IMG/VR virus record: IMGVR_UViG_3300035670_000657
Location: 1-37,307 of that record
Reading direction: 5' to 3' (one strand)
DNA length: 37,307 nt
From: a virus
Shown here: positions 1 through 9,900 of the stretch, one piece after another
Layout of the letters: each line of letters starts with the position of its first letter
Position numbering within the stretch: the stretch's first letter is position 1
Translations under genes and position numbers: made by a program
The notes under the pieces: generated by a model
What the model was told of the DNA's origin: nothing
What the model saw: the letters and a program-made list of their open reading frames with translations, nothing else
The model's database searches: none

Positions 1-127
1 AAGGAAGACAGAAGGCAGGGTCTAGGAAAGGGAAAACAGTTTTACAAAGTTGAACCCCTGTTCGGTCAGCTCATACTCTAGAGTATCATTTGTGTCTTTT
101 ACATAGCCATATTGTTGCAGTCTCTTT
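1..127. repeat. Terminal direct repeat, copy 1 (assembly overlap of a circular genome)
   Basis: These 127 bases are identical to the last 127 bases of the window. A perfect overlap of exactly 127 bp is what a k=127 de Bruijn assembler leaves on a circular contig. It is therefore best read as proof of circularity rather than a biological terminal repeat. It falls inside the 3' part of the small wHTH gene and its downstream region. Confidence 0.9.
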
Positions 128-366
128 AGCTTGTTTAGAATTTCGATATAATCCAAACTGTTATACACGGCTGGCTTTTTTCTATCCCTTCTGTATTTTG
201 ACCGTCTGATGTAAATTGTTTTTAATGATTGTGTTATGTCTTTAAAGTCAACTGGTTCGGCTATTGGGCGTGTGGGCATAAACATTGTTTTGTAATAAAT
301 ATGAGTCAGAATAGACAAATAAATGTTTTTGTCTTTTTGTATCCAACTGGTGTCCATGGTGTCCAT
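22..366 (-). CDS. Small winged-helix-like DNA-binding protein (hypothetical regulator)
   Basis: The 114-residue product is not recognised by name. Its C-terminal half reads like a winged helix: a helix-forming stretch (LDYIEILNKLKRL), then YGYVKD and a wing-like YELTEQG. It also has a basic patch (RRSKYRRDRKK). This is the pattern of MarR/PadR-type or plasmid copy-control regulators. I start it at the ATG at 366; a second ATG at 357 is equally possible. The reading frame is open further upstream to 489, but that extension is low-complexity and lacks a convincing ribosome site. The gene points across the contig joint towards the iteron array and the rep gene, so a role in controlling replication is plausible but inferred. 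Confidence 0.6.
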   Translation of the reverse strand: MDTMDTSWIQKDKNIYLSILTHIYYKTMFMPTRPIAEPVDFKDITQSLKTIYIRRSKYRRDRKKPAVYNSLDYIEILNKLKRLQQYGYVKDTNDTLEYELTEQGFNFVKLFSLS

Positions 367-592
367 ATCCCAGGCCTCTATCTCAATTTTAAAAAAAAAA
401 GGGGGAGTTAGGCGGCTTTGTGTGCCACCTCCTCCCCAAGCCAGTAGTGATTCAACATCTTTCGAGTCTCCACACCACACGGTCTCCATTCTCTTGGGGG
501 TTGTTAGCTAAGCACCCCCTTTGTCACATGGCCACGCCGTGAATGGCCGGCGCAATGAGCTTCTAACAAAATTAAAATAAAAAATCAACTAA

Positions 593-636
593 AAAAGATG
601 TCACGGTTTGAGGGGCCGCAAAGCGGCACCCAAACC
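593..636 (-). terminator. Rho-independent terminator of the morphogenesis operon
   Basis: A strong stem-loop spans 605-636: GGTTT/AAACC outside, GGG/CCC in the middle and GCCGC-AAA-GCGGC inside. On the minus strand it is followed, after 6 nt, by a run of six T (593-598) and further T-rich sequence. It lies about 60 bp after the stop of the last gene of the long minus-strand operon, where a terminator is expected. The 230 bp between here and the wHTH gene show no supported gene. Confidence 0.8.
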
Positions 637-693
637 CAGGCAGGGAAAGCTCTCAAGTCTACCCCTAGCCTAGTCTGGGATTGGCTTGGGGGT

Positions 694-3600
694 TCACACC
701 ATACCCCCACGCTTCAAGGGCTCAAAGGTCTGTGGGGCTGGGAACTTCACACCACCACCTTTCACACCACCCATACCTTGGGCTACACCACCCACTCCTC
801 CAGCCTCCTCTTGGGCCAAGGCCCAGGTCTGGCTGGCTGCTAAAGCATTGGCTCTAGTTGTGGGGCTCATCTGGCCCCCCAGCACCGTGGCCACAAGCAG
901 CTTGTTGCGGGGCTTAGGATCATCTTTCAATGTGCCCCTCACTTGCTCTTGCATGGCGCTATAAAGGGCTGGATAGACGGTTTTAAGGGCCTCTAAGCCC
1001 TCGGGGGATACATACCCCTTCTCCATATCTTTAAACACGCCTAGAGGGTCATTTACGGCACTGTAGTACCGGCTCCACTTGGCAAGCTGTGGGGCCGTGG
1101 GGGGCTGGTCCAGTCCCAAATCATCGACCCGCTTGGGTGGTAACTTGGACTCCAAGAAATTCTTGGCCAAGTCTCTTGAGACCATTAGGCTGGCCTTGGT
1201 TTCAGCCGGTAGGTCTAGAGAATCAAAACCCTGGGGTGTGTTGAGTGAAGCCACCGTTTGCTGGAACTCTTTCACTGTCAAAGGTTTGCTTGTCTGGCTA
1301 GGCTGAAAGGCTGCCTTGGGGTCTTGATACATCAAACCCTGTGCTGCCCTGTCTATGGCCTGGCTTGTCTTCTCAATGCTGGCCTGGGCGTCCGTTTGCA
1401 CTTGCTGTGTTTGGGCTTCACGGGCCACATCGCTTAAATAATTAACCGTCATCCCAGAGACAACAGACTTAAACCACGGATTATCCGTCTGCTTGCCTAG
1501 CTTCAAACTGCCATCATAAACCTTGGTTAAAAACTTAGTGACCATGCCAGGGTTTTCAAGGGCTGCCACCAATGCACCCGCTTTGGGCCCAAACACAGCT
1601 CCAGCTATACCACCCGTTAAAAGAGACTTGCCTGTAAAGCTCTCACCTCCCCAAAGGCTTTTCACATTTCTAGCTGTCTCTAGTTTCTTTGTTATCTGCT
1701 CCCCAGATTCTCCCAACTGTGTCCCTAATTGAGCAGCCAAATCCTCATCAGCCACTAATTTGTTTATCTGTGATTCAGCCGCTACATATTTCCCATCCTG
1801 TTGCGTCAAAGCCTTGCCGTAACGCAACTCTTCAAACGCTTGTTTGCTTTTTGTTGTCTCTTCAACCAGATTTCTAATCTTAGGATCGTCAAACACATCA
1901 TCAAGTACAGCACCCAAACGCTCACCCTTAAGAGAGCTGGCAATACCTGATTCATTCAAAACAAATTGATTGCCTTGTTTTTTGATGATTTTTTCATTGA
2001 TAAGAGTTTGTAACTTGGCTTCTCTGTCTAAAACCGCACGGGTTCCTCTTAATCCCTCACCACGAATATCCGTGATAAGGCTGTCTATCTCTGGGTTTTT
2101 AAGTAACTTGTCAACACCACCCTTAGAGAGAATAAACCCATCTTCTGACTTGCTCACAAGCCCCATATCTTTAAGCTTTAAAAATGCCTTGTCTGCTTCC
2201 CGTGTGGCAGATGTTAACGACCGCACACCCCCTTGAGGCATGAAATCCTTGACAGCATTGACGCCCAAATCCATGGCCATCTCTTGTAAATCTTTATTGG
2301 CTTGTAAATAATCTTCAAATATATTGGCATTTTTAGGGTCTTTTAAAAACTTTTTAACAACATCATTTTTAAGGCTGTAACCTAAATTCCCTTCCACTCC
2401 GAGCACATTGGCTTTTTTCAGCTTGTCTTTAGATGACAACATCCGGGCCATCGCATTGTCAAATGCCTCCAATTTAATGGCATTGTCACCAAATAAAGCT
2501 GGATCCCAAACAGCATCTTTTAAAACTGTATTTAAACCCTCGAGCTGTTGGCCAATCACCTTAGCTTCAGGTGTTGCCATTTTGCTTTTGGCTTCTCTTG
2601 TTAAAGCAAAAACTTCTCTTTTGATATCTCTTAACTGTGTCAATGCCTCAACCGGATTGCCTTGATTGAGACGCCTATCAATCATTTCTATACTAGACTC
2701 TAAGCTGGTTCTTTCTGTTTTAACATCTGTGCGCTCAAGTCTATTTAAATAATTCTGTTTAATCTGCTGCAAGTCAGCCCGTGTTGCATCATCTAATGGG
2801 GTGATTCTGTTTTTCAACTCTTGGAGTTTAGACATGGTTGCAGGGTTTAAATCCCCTACACTTTCCATCCTGTCTATGTGATCGGCAACAGTCCTAAACG
2901 CCTTTTTCCCAAACTCTTCGTCAACTGTATCAAGACCCAATTCTTTGTTGAGAGCTACACTAATCTCTTTGCCTTTGGCCTCAGATTGGTTAAATAACCG
3001 TGTGACGCTGCCTTCTAATTCGTCTTTTAATATCTTTGGATTATTTAGTTCAACAAATTTTTGGGCTTGTTTTTGTAAATCAGCTTTAAGAGCTGTGGTG
3101 TCTAAACCTTTAAACTGCTCATCTATTTTTGCACTCAACTCCTGCTCTAAACGAACAGGATCTTTGGCTTCTAATGCTGTGTTGATCTGGTCGCCTAACT
3201 CTTTTTTATATTGATCGTATTGCCTAAAGGCATAAGCCTCATCTGTCCCTTGTTCAAAGATGTTTCGGTAAGCCTGACGCTTAAGAGCATCATCTCCTTT
3301 AAACATCCCTGCGCCTGTTACAAAACTCTTGCCAATCCCTTTGACCACAGGAGCGGCTGCTGTCACACCAGCACCCAATGCACCCCCTATGGCCCCACCA
3401 AACAACAAGCCCGTGCCCACGTTGGCAACAAGGCTCTCCACTGGGCCCATAGGCGTGGACTGCAATGCCTGTTGGCTGATGGTCTGGCCAACACCCTGAG
3501 CCACACCCTCTATGGCCCCTGTAGCCCCTAGCCGAGCACCCGCTGAGGCTATCCCCCCAAGTGTGCCCTTGGCCGCAAGGCTTGCTAGCTGGGAACCAGC

Positions 3601-4155
3601 GGCACGCTCCACAGCACCCGCTGCCAGCTTGCCAGCTTGGCCCACCAAACCACCACCGGGTAAAAGAACCGCTGAACCAATGGCACCCGCCACCTGGCCT
3701 GCACCTGTGGCAAACGGGTTGGCTTCTTGGCTGGCTTTTATTCTTTCGGTGATTCCTAGCTTACCGCCTGTTAATTCATCAAGGCCCCTAGCCGCCACGT
3801 CCGACAAGCCAAAGGTGGCACTGCTAGCCGCACCACTGCCAAAAGCTGTCAATGTGCCTAGTGTGCCCTTGGCCTCCTTGCGCAGCATAGCCGTGCGCTC
3901 ATCTATCTCTTTACCGCCTGCCTTCAAGGCTTCATAAAAAGAATTGACGTCGGTGGCCTTGCCTAGACCACCATCAGGGTACTGGAAATAATAACTGTCC
4001 CCTGTTTTAAACCCCATCCGAGCATTGGGGTCTTGGAGCGTGGCGGCTGCCTCACTCACCGGCACTTGCTTATAACCACCACTGCTCTCATCAAAAAGCC
4101 GCACTAGACTTTCGGGCGGTGGGCTCGGCTGGCCTGATTGTGATTCTTGCTTCAT
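694..4155 (-). CDS. Large internal virion / DNA-ejection-type protein
   Basis: This 1153-residue protein is the last gene of the long minus-strand operon. An N-terminal segment of about 60 residues (VRLFDESSGGYKQVPVSEA...) resembles the short leading domain of large phage internal proteins. Residues ~100-280 are Ala/Gly-rich and weakly hydrophobic with several membrane-capable stretches (GQVAGAIGSAVLLPGGGLVG). A long charged, helical, coiled-coil-like middle (~290-830) follows, and the C-terminus is Ala/Gln/Pro-rich. Size, last position after the nozzle gene, and amphipathic or membrane-inserting segments fit an ejection protein that enters the host envelope. No lysozyme or transglycosylase motif was seen. 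The ribosome site GGGTGG lies just before the ATG, and the spacing from the upstream gene is 11 bp, so it is operonic. The role is inferred from position and composition. Confidence 0.6.
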   Translation of the reverse strand: MKQESQSGQPSPPPESLVRLFDESSGGYKQVPVSEAAATLQDPNARMGFKTGDSYYFQYPDGGLGKATDVNSFYEALKAGGKEIDERTAMLRKEAKGTLGTLTAFGSGAASSATFGLSDVAARGLDELTGGKLGITERIKASQEANPFATGAGQVAGAIGSAVLLPGGGLVGQAGKLAAGAVERAAGSQLASLAAKGTLGGIASAGARLGATGAIEGVAQGVGQTISQQALQSTPMGPVESLVANVGTGLLFGGAIGGALGAGVTAAAPVVKGIGKSFVTGAGMFKGDDALKRQAYRNIFEQGTDEAYAFRQYDQYKKELGDQINTALEAKDPVRLEQELSAKIDEQFKGLDTTALKADLQKQAQKFVELNNPKILKDELEGSVTRLFNQSEAKGKEISVALNKELGLDTVDEEFGKKAFRTVADHIDRMESVGDLNPATMSKLQELKNRITPLDDATRADLQQIKQNYLNRLERTDVKTERTSLESSIEMIDRRLNQGNPVEALTQLRDIKREVFALTREAKSKMATPEAKVIGQQLEGLNTVLKDAVWDPALFGDNAIKLEAFDNAMARMLSSKDKLKKANVLGVEGNLGYSLKNDVVKKFLKDPKNANIFEDYLQANKDLQEMAMDLGVNAVKDFMPQGGVRSLTSATREADKAFLKLKDMGLVSKSEDGFILSKGGVDKLLKNPEIDSLITDIRGEGLRGTRAVLDREAKLQTLINEKIIKKQGNQFVLNESGIASSLKGERLGAVLDDVFDDPKIRNLVEETTKSKQAFEELRYGKALTQQDGKYVAAESQINKLVADEDLAAQLGTQLGESGEQITKKLETARNVKSLWGGESFTGKSLLTGGIAGAVFGPKAGALVAALENPGMVTKFLTKVYDGSLKLGKQTDNPWFKSVVSGMTVNYLSDVAREAQTQQVQTDAQASIEKTSQAIDRAAQGLMYQDPKAAFQPSQTSKPLTVKEFQQTVASLNTPQGFDSLDLPAETKASLMVSRDLAKNFLESKLPPKRVDDLGLDQPPTAPQLAKWSRYYSAVNDPLGVFKDMEKGYVSPEGLEALKTVYPALYSAMQEQVRGTLKDDPKPRNKLLVATVLGGQMSPTTRANALAASQTWALAQEEAGGVGGVAQGMGGVKGGGVKFPAPQTFEPLKRGGMV

Positions 4156-4166
4156 GTCACCACCCT

Positions 4167-5726
4167 TTAAAAGTTATCCCGAGGTGCAGTTGATAAAGAC
4201 ACATTTGGGCCTAAAACATTCTCTTCTCCCAAACCGGTGCGCGCATATGTTTCCGCATAACGGCGGCGTGCTGGGCCTTCAGTGTTTTTGATACGAGCCT
4301 GAAGCAGGTTTTGAATCCCAGTTGTAATTGTTTTATCAAGCGGTTTTTTGTTTAAAACTGCTGAACGGATTTTGTTTATGTAATCATCTGTTAAACCCAT
4401 ACTGGTTAATGCTTGGCTGAATTCTTTAGAATTGTAAGACCCTTGATTCAAACCTGTTGTCGAGCTGATAAATGCGGCCACCGCCACAGGGTTGGCATTG
4501 CCAGAAGCGTCGATACTTGACGCAAATTCTCCTAAAGCCGTTTTGGAATCTCTGTAGGGTTTGATAACAGCATCTTTGTCTGCACTTTGAGCCAATTCTA
4601 CTTGTTCTTTTGGCGTCAAAGCACCAACACCCACAGCCTTCATGCCCTTTTGAGTCGTGGTTGTGGAGCCTGTTGTTTTGTTAAACTTGGTTTCTAGATT
4701 TTTGGCATTGTCAGCCTCGAGCTTGGCCACAGCTTCCTTGCTTTTGGCAAATGCCTCCTCGGGGCCCATGGTCTTTAAAAACCCAGCCTCGATGCCAAGG
4801 CGTGCCTGTTCAATAGCCTGCTTGTGGATAGCATCCTGAGCTTGCATATCATCTAAGCCCATTTGCCTGAGCCGCCCATAAGCACTCTCCTGGGCTTTAG
4901 CCTTGTCTTTTATTTTGTCGTATTCCATTTTTTGCTGGTCGATGTCCCGTTGGATTTGTTTGTCCATCACATCCAAAGCAGCATTTGATTTGGCACCAAA
5001 CCCTTGAGCCAAAGCACCCAAGGCTATGCCAATACCCGCTGCAATTGAGCTGCCCGTGCCCATACGTTTCCACACACGGTTCTGGTCAAAGTCAAACTTC
5101 AAAGCCTCATCGGCTGACTTTCTCAAATCCTCTTCGGCCTTCATTTGGGCCTGTTTCTGCTGCTCTCTCAATGCCTCTTTTTCATCAGCCTGCTCACCAA
5201 TAATAGAAGCCATTTCTTCTTTTGACAGAGCCTCGGCTTCAGCCTTTTTCACATCAAACTTTTGACGCTCGGCTATGGCTTCCTTGCCTGTTTTTTCAGC
5301 GGCCTGGTACCTCTCTTGGCTGGCTTTGTCTAAGCCCTGTGTTGTCGTTTGGTTTTGAGCTGTCGTGGTCTGTTCCATGGTGGGGATAAACTGCGGGCCC
5401 ATGGGCATGGTGTTGATAGGCGTGGGCTGGTTGCCTGTGAGCCGTTGCAATTGGCTAGCACCACCACCACCTTGAGCTGGCATGGCTGGCATGGCTGGCA
5501 TAGGCGTTGGTGCCATAACGCTGTTAGGAATCATAGCCCCATTGTCAGGGGCAATAGCTGGCATGGCTGGCCCTGGCATGGGGGAGAGTGGGCTAGGCAC
5601 ATTGAGGTTCACAGGCCCTGCCAAAGGGGGCAAGGGCACATCATTAGCTGGGGGGATATAACTAGGGGTGGCGTTTGGGTTGGCTGCAAGATATTGGTCT
5701 GCTTGGCTTTTGTTTCTGTATCCCAT
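4167..5726 (-). CDS. Internal virion protein candidate (Pro-rich N-terminus, helical body)
   Basis: The product has 519 residues. The N-terminal ~110 residues are rich in Pro, Met and Ala (repeated MPAMPAM-like words). A charged helical region (~130-215) follows, then a Gly/Ala hydrophobic patch (SSIAAGIGIALGALAQGFG, ~225-245) running into NAALDVMDKQIQRDIDQQK. The pattern of small-residue patch, NxAL and IxRDIxxQ recalls internal proteins next to S74-containing proteins in short-tailed phages; this is from memory and unverified. The start ATG lies one base after the stop of the upstream gene and has a GGGGAGGG ribosome site, so the two are translationally coupled. It probably works with its two neighbours in the ejected internal complex (inference). 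Confidence 0.55.
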   Translation of the reverse strand: MGYRNKSQADQYLAANPNATPSYIPPANDVPLPPLAGPVNLNVPSPLSPMPGPAMPAIAPDNGAMIPNSVMAPTPMPAMPAMPAQGGGGASQLQRLTGNQPTPINTMPMGPQFIPTMEQTTTAQNQTTTQGLDKASQERYQAAEKTGKEAIAERQKFDVKKAEAEALSKEEMASIIGEQADEKEALREQQKQAQMKAEEDLRKSADEALKFDFDQNRVWKRMGTGSSIAAGIGIALGALAQGFGAKSNAALDVMDKQIQRDIDQQKMEYDKIKDKAKAQESAYGRLRQMGLDDMQAQDAIHKQAIEQARLGIEAGFLKTMGPEEAFAKSKEAVAKLEADNAKNLETKFNKTTGSTTTTQKGMKAVGVGALTPKEQVELAQSADKDAVIKPYRDSKTALGEFASSIDASGNANPVAVAAFISSTTGLNQGSYNSKEFSQALTSMGLTDDYINKIRSAVLNKKPLDKTITTGIQNLLQARIKNTEGPARRRYAETYARTGLGEENVLGPNVSLSTAPRDNF

Positions 5727-5727
5727 G

Positions 5728-6945
5728 TTAGGCGACCCTCCCCTTAGCAGCTTCTATGGCCTTGAGCCGCTTGTTTAACTCAGCTTGGCTGGCAAGAAGA
5801 GCACTAAACCCACGGCCAAAATCCACTGCCTTAAGCCCTGTCAGCTCATCCTCGACCACCATCTGTTTTCCTAGTCTGCTCTTTTCTAGGTCCTGAGCCA
5901 TAATCCCATAGGTGGTCTGCTTCTCTGGCCCCTCGGTCTTGTAGCGGTATTCATAGGCTTGCAATTTGTCTAAAAACTCCCTTTCCTGTGAGCCGCTGCC
6001 TGCCATTCTTTCCAGTGCCCGTGTGGCCTCACCCTTGGTGGCCTTGATGTCCTTTTTGGCACGTTTGTCCGACATCATCATGGCCCCTTGCATAATGCCA
6101 CCCGCTAGCCCACCAATCAGACCTTGCTTGGCTTGGCCTATCTGCTGCTGCCTAGCAGCGTCCAGTTGAGCCTGTGCCACAAGGCCCTGGTTGGCCATCT
6201 GATCCATGCCCATTTGCGCTTGGCCCTGGAGCCCAAGGCGTTGCAGCTCAGAAGCCTGGTTGAGCTGCTGGGCCCGCATGGCTTGTTCGGCTGCTGTGAG
6301 CCCAAACTGGCCTTGCATGGCTTGGTTGGCCAACGCCGCTTGTTGTTGCAATTGGGCTTGGCTTTGGGTGAGCCCAGCCTCAACACCTGTTTGATTAGCT
6401 AGCATTTGGGCGGCTAGCTGTTGGCGTTGCAACTCTTGATTCTGCTGGTTAACAGCAGCCTGTTGTGCGCCTTGCATCTGCATCGCAGCCGCTTGGTTTT
6501 GGGCGTTGCGGTTAGCCAGTGCAACACCCGTACCGCGACTTGATGCAGCAGCCGCTTGTTGCGCACGCAACGCCTGTTCGGTAAAAAGCCGATTCTGTTC
6601 AAGAGCTTGGGCCTGTTGCTGCTGTTGCGCTTGTGGGCTTGTGAGCGATGCAACAAGCTGTTGCTGTTGCTGTTGCAACGGTTGCAACTGGGCCCGTTGC
6701 AGTGTTGCAGCAGTTGCAACAGGTGCGCTTGATTGTTGCAGAAAGGGGGCTTGCACCTGGCTCCCCTTTTGTTGCGCTGCTTGCAGAAATGCCTGTGAGC
6801 CTCCCGTTTGGGCCTGGCCCACTTGTGTCCTTTTGATGTTAGTCGGGTCTAGACTAGAGAGCTTGTCACCAAACAGGCCTCCGCCCACTATCCCACCCAC
6901 GCCCAGTGCCGAACCCTTCAGGGCATTGCCCCAATCCCATGCCAT
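5728..6945 (-). CDS. Gln-rich virion protein with C-terminal S74 intramolecular chaperone domain
   Basis: This 405-residue protein has two parts. Residues ~45-290 are extremely Gln/Ala-rich and likely form long helices or a coiled coil. Residues ~290-405 match the peptidase S74 / endosialidase-type intramolecular chaperone family: SDKRAKKDI (Ser292-Asp293, the expected autocleavage site), YEYRYK, then YGIMAQDLE and a C-terminal helix. In known proteins this domain trimerises and folds an attached fibre, then often cuts itself off. Here it is joined to a Gln-rich helical protein placed among internal or ejection proteins rather than to a beta-helical fibre, which is notable. The ribosome site AAGGAGAC is strong. 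It could be an adaptor or needle-like tail protein. Confidence 0.75.
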   Translation of the reverse strand: MAWDWGNALKGSALGVGGIVGGGLFGDKLSSLDPTNIKRTQVGQAQTGGSQAFLQAAQQKGSQVQAPFLQQSSAPVATAATLQRAQLQPLQQQQQQLVASLTSPQAQQQQQAQALEQNRLFTEQALRAQQAAAASSRGTGVALANRNAQNQAAAMQMQGAQQAAVNQQNQELQRQQLAAQMLANQTGVEAGLTQSQAQLQQQAALANQAMQGQFGLTAAEQAMRAQQLNQASELQRLGLQGQAQMGMDQMANQGLVAQAQLDAARQQQIGQAKQGLIGGLAGGIMQGAMMMSDKRAKKDIKATKGEATRALERMAGSGSQEREFLDKLQAYEYRYKTEGPEKQTTYGIMAQDLEKSRLGKQMVVEDELTGLKAVDFGRGFSALLASQAELNKRLKAIEAAKGRVA

Positions 6946-6959
6946 AGTCTGTCTCCTTG

Positions 6960-9900
6960 TTAAATTTTAGCTGCCCTTTGGCCAGCAGGGAGTTTTTGTG
7001 TGCCAGCCTTAGCGCCCACAAGAGCCGTGATAGCTGAGAGCCGAAACCCCTCACCCAGCTCTTGAGGGCTTGGGCTATCGACTAGTTTAATCTTTATTGC
7101 CTGGCATTTTTGTGTAGCAGGCATGACCATAAACTGGGCATACCCCTGATACTGGCCACCATACAAACCGGTGCCAAAAGGCTGGCTGCCCGACTCGAGC
7201 TGAGGGAACATCTGGACACTGGTGATACGGTACTCCTCTGTGGGGAATGTGTTGTAATCATAAGACAAATTCACAGATATACCCGTTGCACTTTTGATAT
7301 CGCCCACAAATAAAAACCGGTACACACGCTGGTAGCCCTGAATGGCTGTTGCCAGCCAGCCTGTCTCAAGTGTGCTTGGTATCAACACGCCGCTGTCGCT
7401 ATAGCCCTCAGTCTCTTGAACGACATGCCCATCGGTCAAACAGAGCGTGTGTACACCACCCACAACACCACCCGCATTGGCTGGCAACCCGCTGTGGCTC
7501 ATCCATTGGTTGAAAAAGTAGTTGAACACAAGAGTTGAAGGATTGGTGCCAACAGACGTGAACCGCACTTCGTTTTTGTTATCAATCAGTGAAGCACTTG
7601 TGATGGTCAGGCCCTTGTAGTCCTCAACAGGGGCCCCAATATAACTCACCTGAAGACCACGGTCGATTTGGTAAATCCCTTTTAGGGATTGAAATAAAAC
7701 CCCTTGGCTGTAAAGCACAATCGAGTTGGGGTTGGTTGACCCCACATCACTGGCAATCAGAACAGGCCTGTCAAAGTCACTCTGCAAACCCGTGTTCAAA
7801 GGCCCCTGGCCCGAGAGGGCTAAAATGGCTGTGGGCGCAAACAGCAGCAGCTTGTCGTCTAGTGTTTGGCTGGCTGTGAGCCCCTCAGCTCTCAAATCTT
7901 CACTGCCCGCCTCAATCGTGAAGCTGGCATTGTAGTTGGCTGGCTCAAAAGAGCTGAAGGTCTTGGAGTAGGCCAACTGGTACTTTTTTTCTAGTCCCGT
8001 ATACACCATCCTCCCACGATACAGGCTGATGTGGCAGCATGACGGTGGCTGGTCATTCTCCAGCACGCCCCCTGTCGTGTAAAGAATGGCATTTGATTCT
8101 ATTGCCGTGTCAGGGGTGGGCGGGTTGAGGGTCAGAGTTATGCTGTCAGTTGATGTGCTGTTAAAAAGTGGGTTGGTGGGGCTGTAAGTCACACCACCCG
8201 ACACGGCCTCACACCGGTAAAGGATGGAACCATTTGCCACCGTCCTATAGGTGTTGATAACAACGCCTGTTTTATTGGTGAGCCGCAATGTGGGCACGAC
8301 AAGCTCAATCTGTTGGTTGAGGGCAAGCGTGGTGTTGCCAAGCTGGGGGGCTGACTCCCACCGGTTGCCATAAGCATCTTCAAACGAATAGGTCACAGCC
8401 CACCCATAAGCCCCCGCTGTGGCTGTGCCCGCTGCAATGGCAGTAGACGTGACGTTTTCTGGGAACAGGTAAAACCCAGCTTCAGCTAACTGCCGCCCAT
8501 CGAAAAAATCCACCTGTGAGCCCGAGAGATAGAGCCCACGGCTCACCACACCCTGAGGGGGGCTATCGCTGCTAAAGTCTATTCTGGCAATATTCCTGGT
8601 GCCAAAAAGCTGGCCAGCTTGGGAAATGAGCCCGGTTTTTGTGGTGGTAAAAAGTGTGAGTTGGCTGGAAGGAAAGCCTGTTAAAGTGGGTTTAAAGAGC
8701 GGCGATAGGCAACTCCTAGCTAAAGTGTATCCGCTTGTGCCAATGGCCCCTCTTGCCCCGGCTAGGCCCCCTGATTCCAGTGCATTGAATTTGGCTACGG
8801 TTTTGAGCTGGAATAAGTCAAACAGAAAGCCTGTAGGCTGCAGCACGCTCTCATGGGCCACAGCCACAAGAGAGCCCGTTGCCTCAGACCGCAAACCCAC
8901 GGACCGAACAGTCGCAAGCAAGGTCGAAAGCGGCCCAAACTCAACAATGAGCACCTGGGAATTGATGGGCTGAAAGCTTGCTAGGCTGCCTGTGACTTGT
9001 AAAGCCACACGCTGATTGGCTCCCAGCACGTTGCAAGTGATTTGAGTCACCACACTTGAGGGTGTGTATGTCCACGGCCCAGCCGCAGCCGAGGCCACGT
9101 TAACCCAATTGATGGGCATCATGTAGTAGGTCACGGTGTAAGGAGCACCACCTGTGTCACGGGCATAAAACACACCGATAAAGCCTGAATCCCCATAGGT
9201 GTCCTCCACACACAAACTCACACACCCAGAGCCATTGTGGGACGTGAAGGTCACGGGCGTGGGGCTAGGCTCTTGGGCCCCAGTTGAGGTCAAATAGGCC
9301 ATCACCACGCTTGCACCCGTGTTCCAAAGCACAAGAGACTTGCCAGCCAGTGCGCTGTATTTCACATCAAAATTGGGCTGGGTTGTGGACAGCGTGCCTG
9401 CTGTGATTGTGGCTCCACTCAAAGACATATCGACAAGCGATAAAATGCGGGTGTTGAGATTGGCATTGCCCAATAAGGCTGTGGTCACATACACACTATT
9501 ATTGTCTCTAAAGCACACCTTCACCCTGTCCTGGCTTGCTATGGAAAAAGAGGTCATAAGCGTGCTTGTGGACTCCCCATCGAACACAAGAACCCGCACA
9601 CCCTGTAGCACCGTGCCACGGTAAACCACACACCCCACCACATAATAACCACCCACTGACGCCACGCTGACTTGGGTTTGCTCTTCATCGTCATAAGTCT
9701 GGGTGGTGAGCTGATGCCTGTAATTGCCAAACACACCACGGGCAATATAGGTGTCGCTGGAGGCGTTATACTCTTGCAGCCTAAAGATATTGGAAACGGC
9801 AGGCCCGGCTAAACTGGCATCCACCTCGGTTGCCACCAAAAGCCTGCCATCAAGGTCAAACACACCACGGGCTGAATTGTTGATTGGCAGCGGTTTGATG

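Noticed and set aside
598-964. Plus-strand frames opposite the end of the large internal virion protein
   Set aside because: Antisense of a 1153-codon gene; one overlaps the terminator hairpin; compositions mirror the true gene.
6138-6970. Several frames opposite or alongside the Gln-rich S74 protein (Cys/Ala/Trp-rich)
   Set aside because: Repetitive CAG/CAA DNA opens all frames; the S74 domain and ribosome site support only the 405-residue frame.
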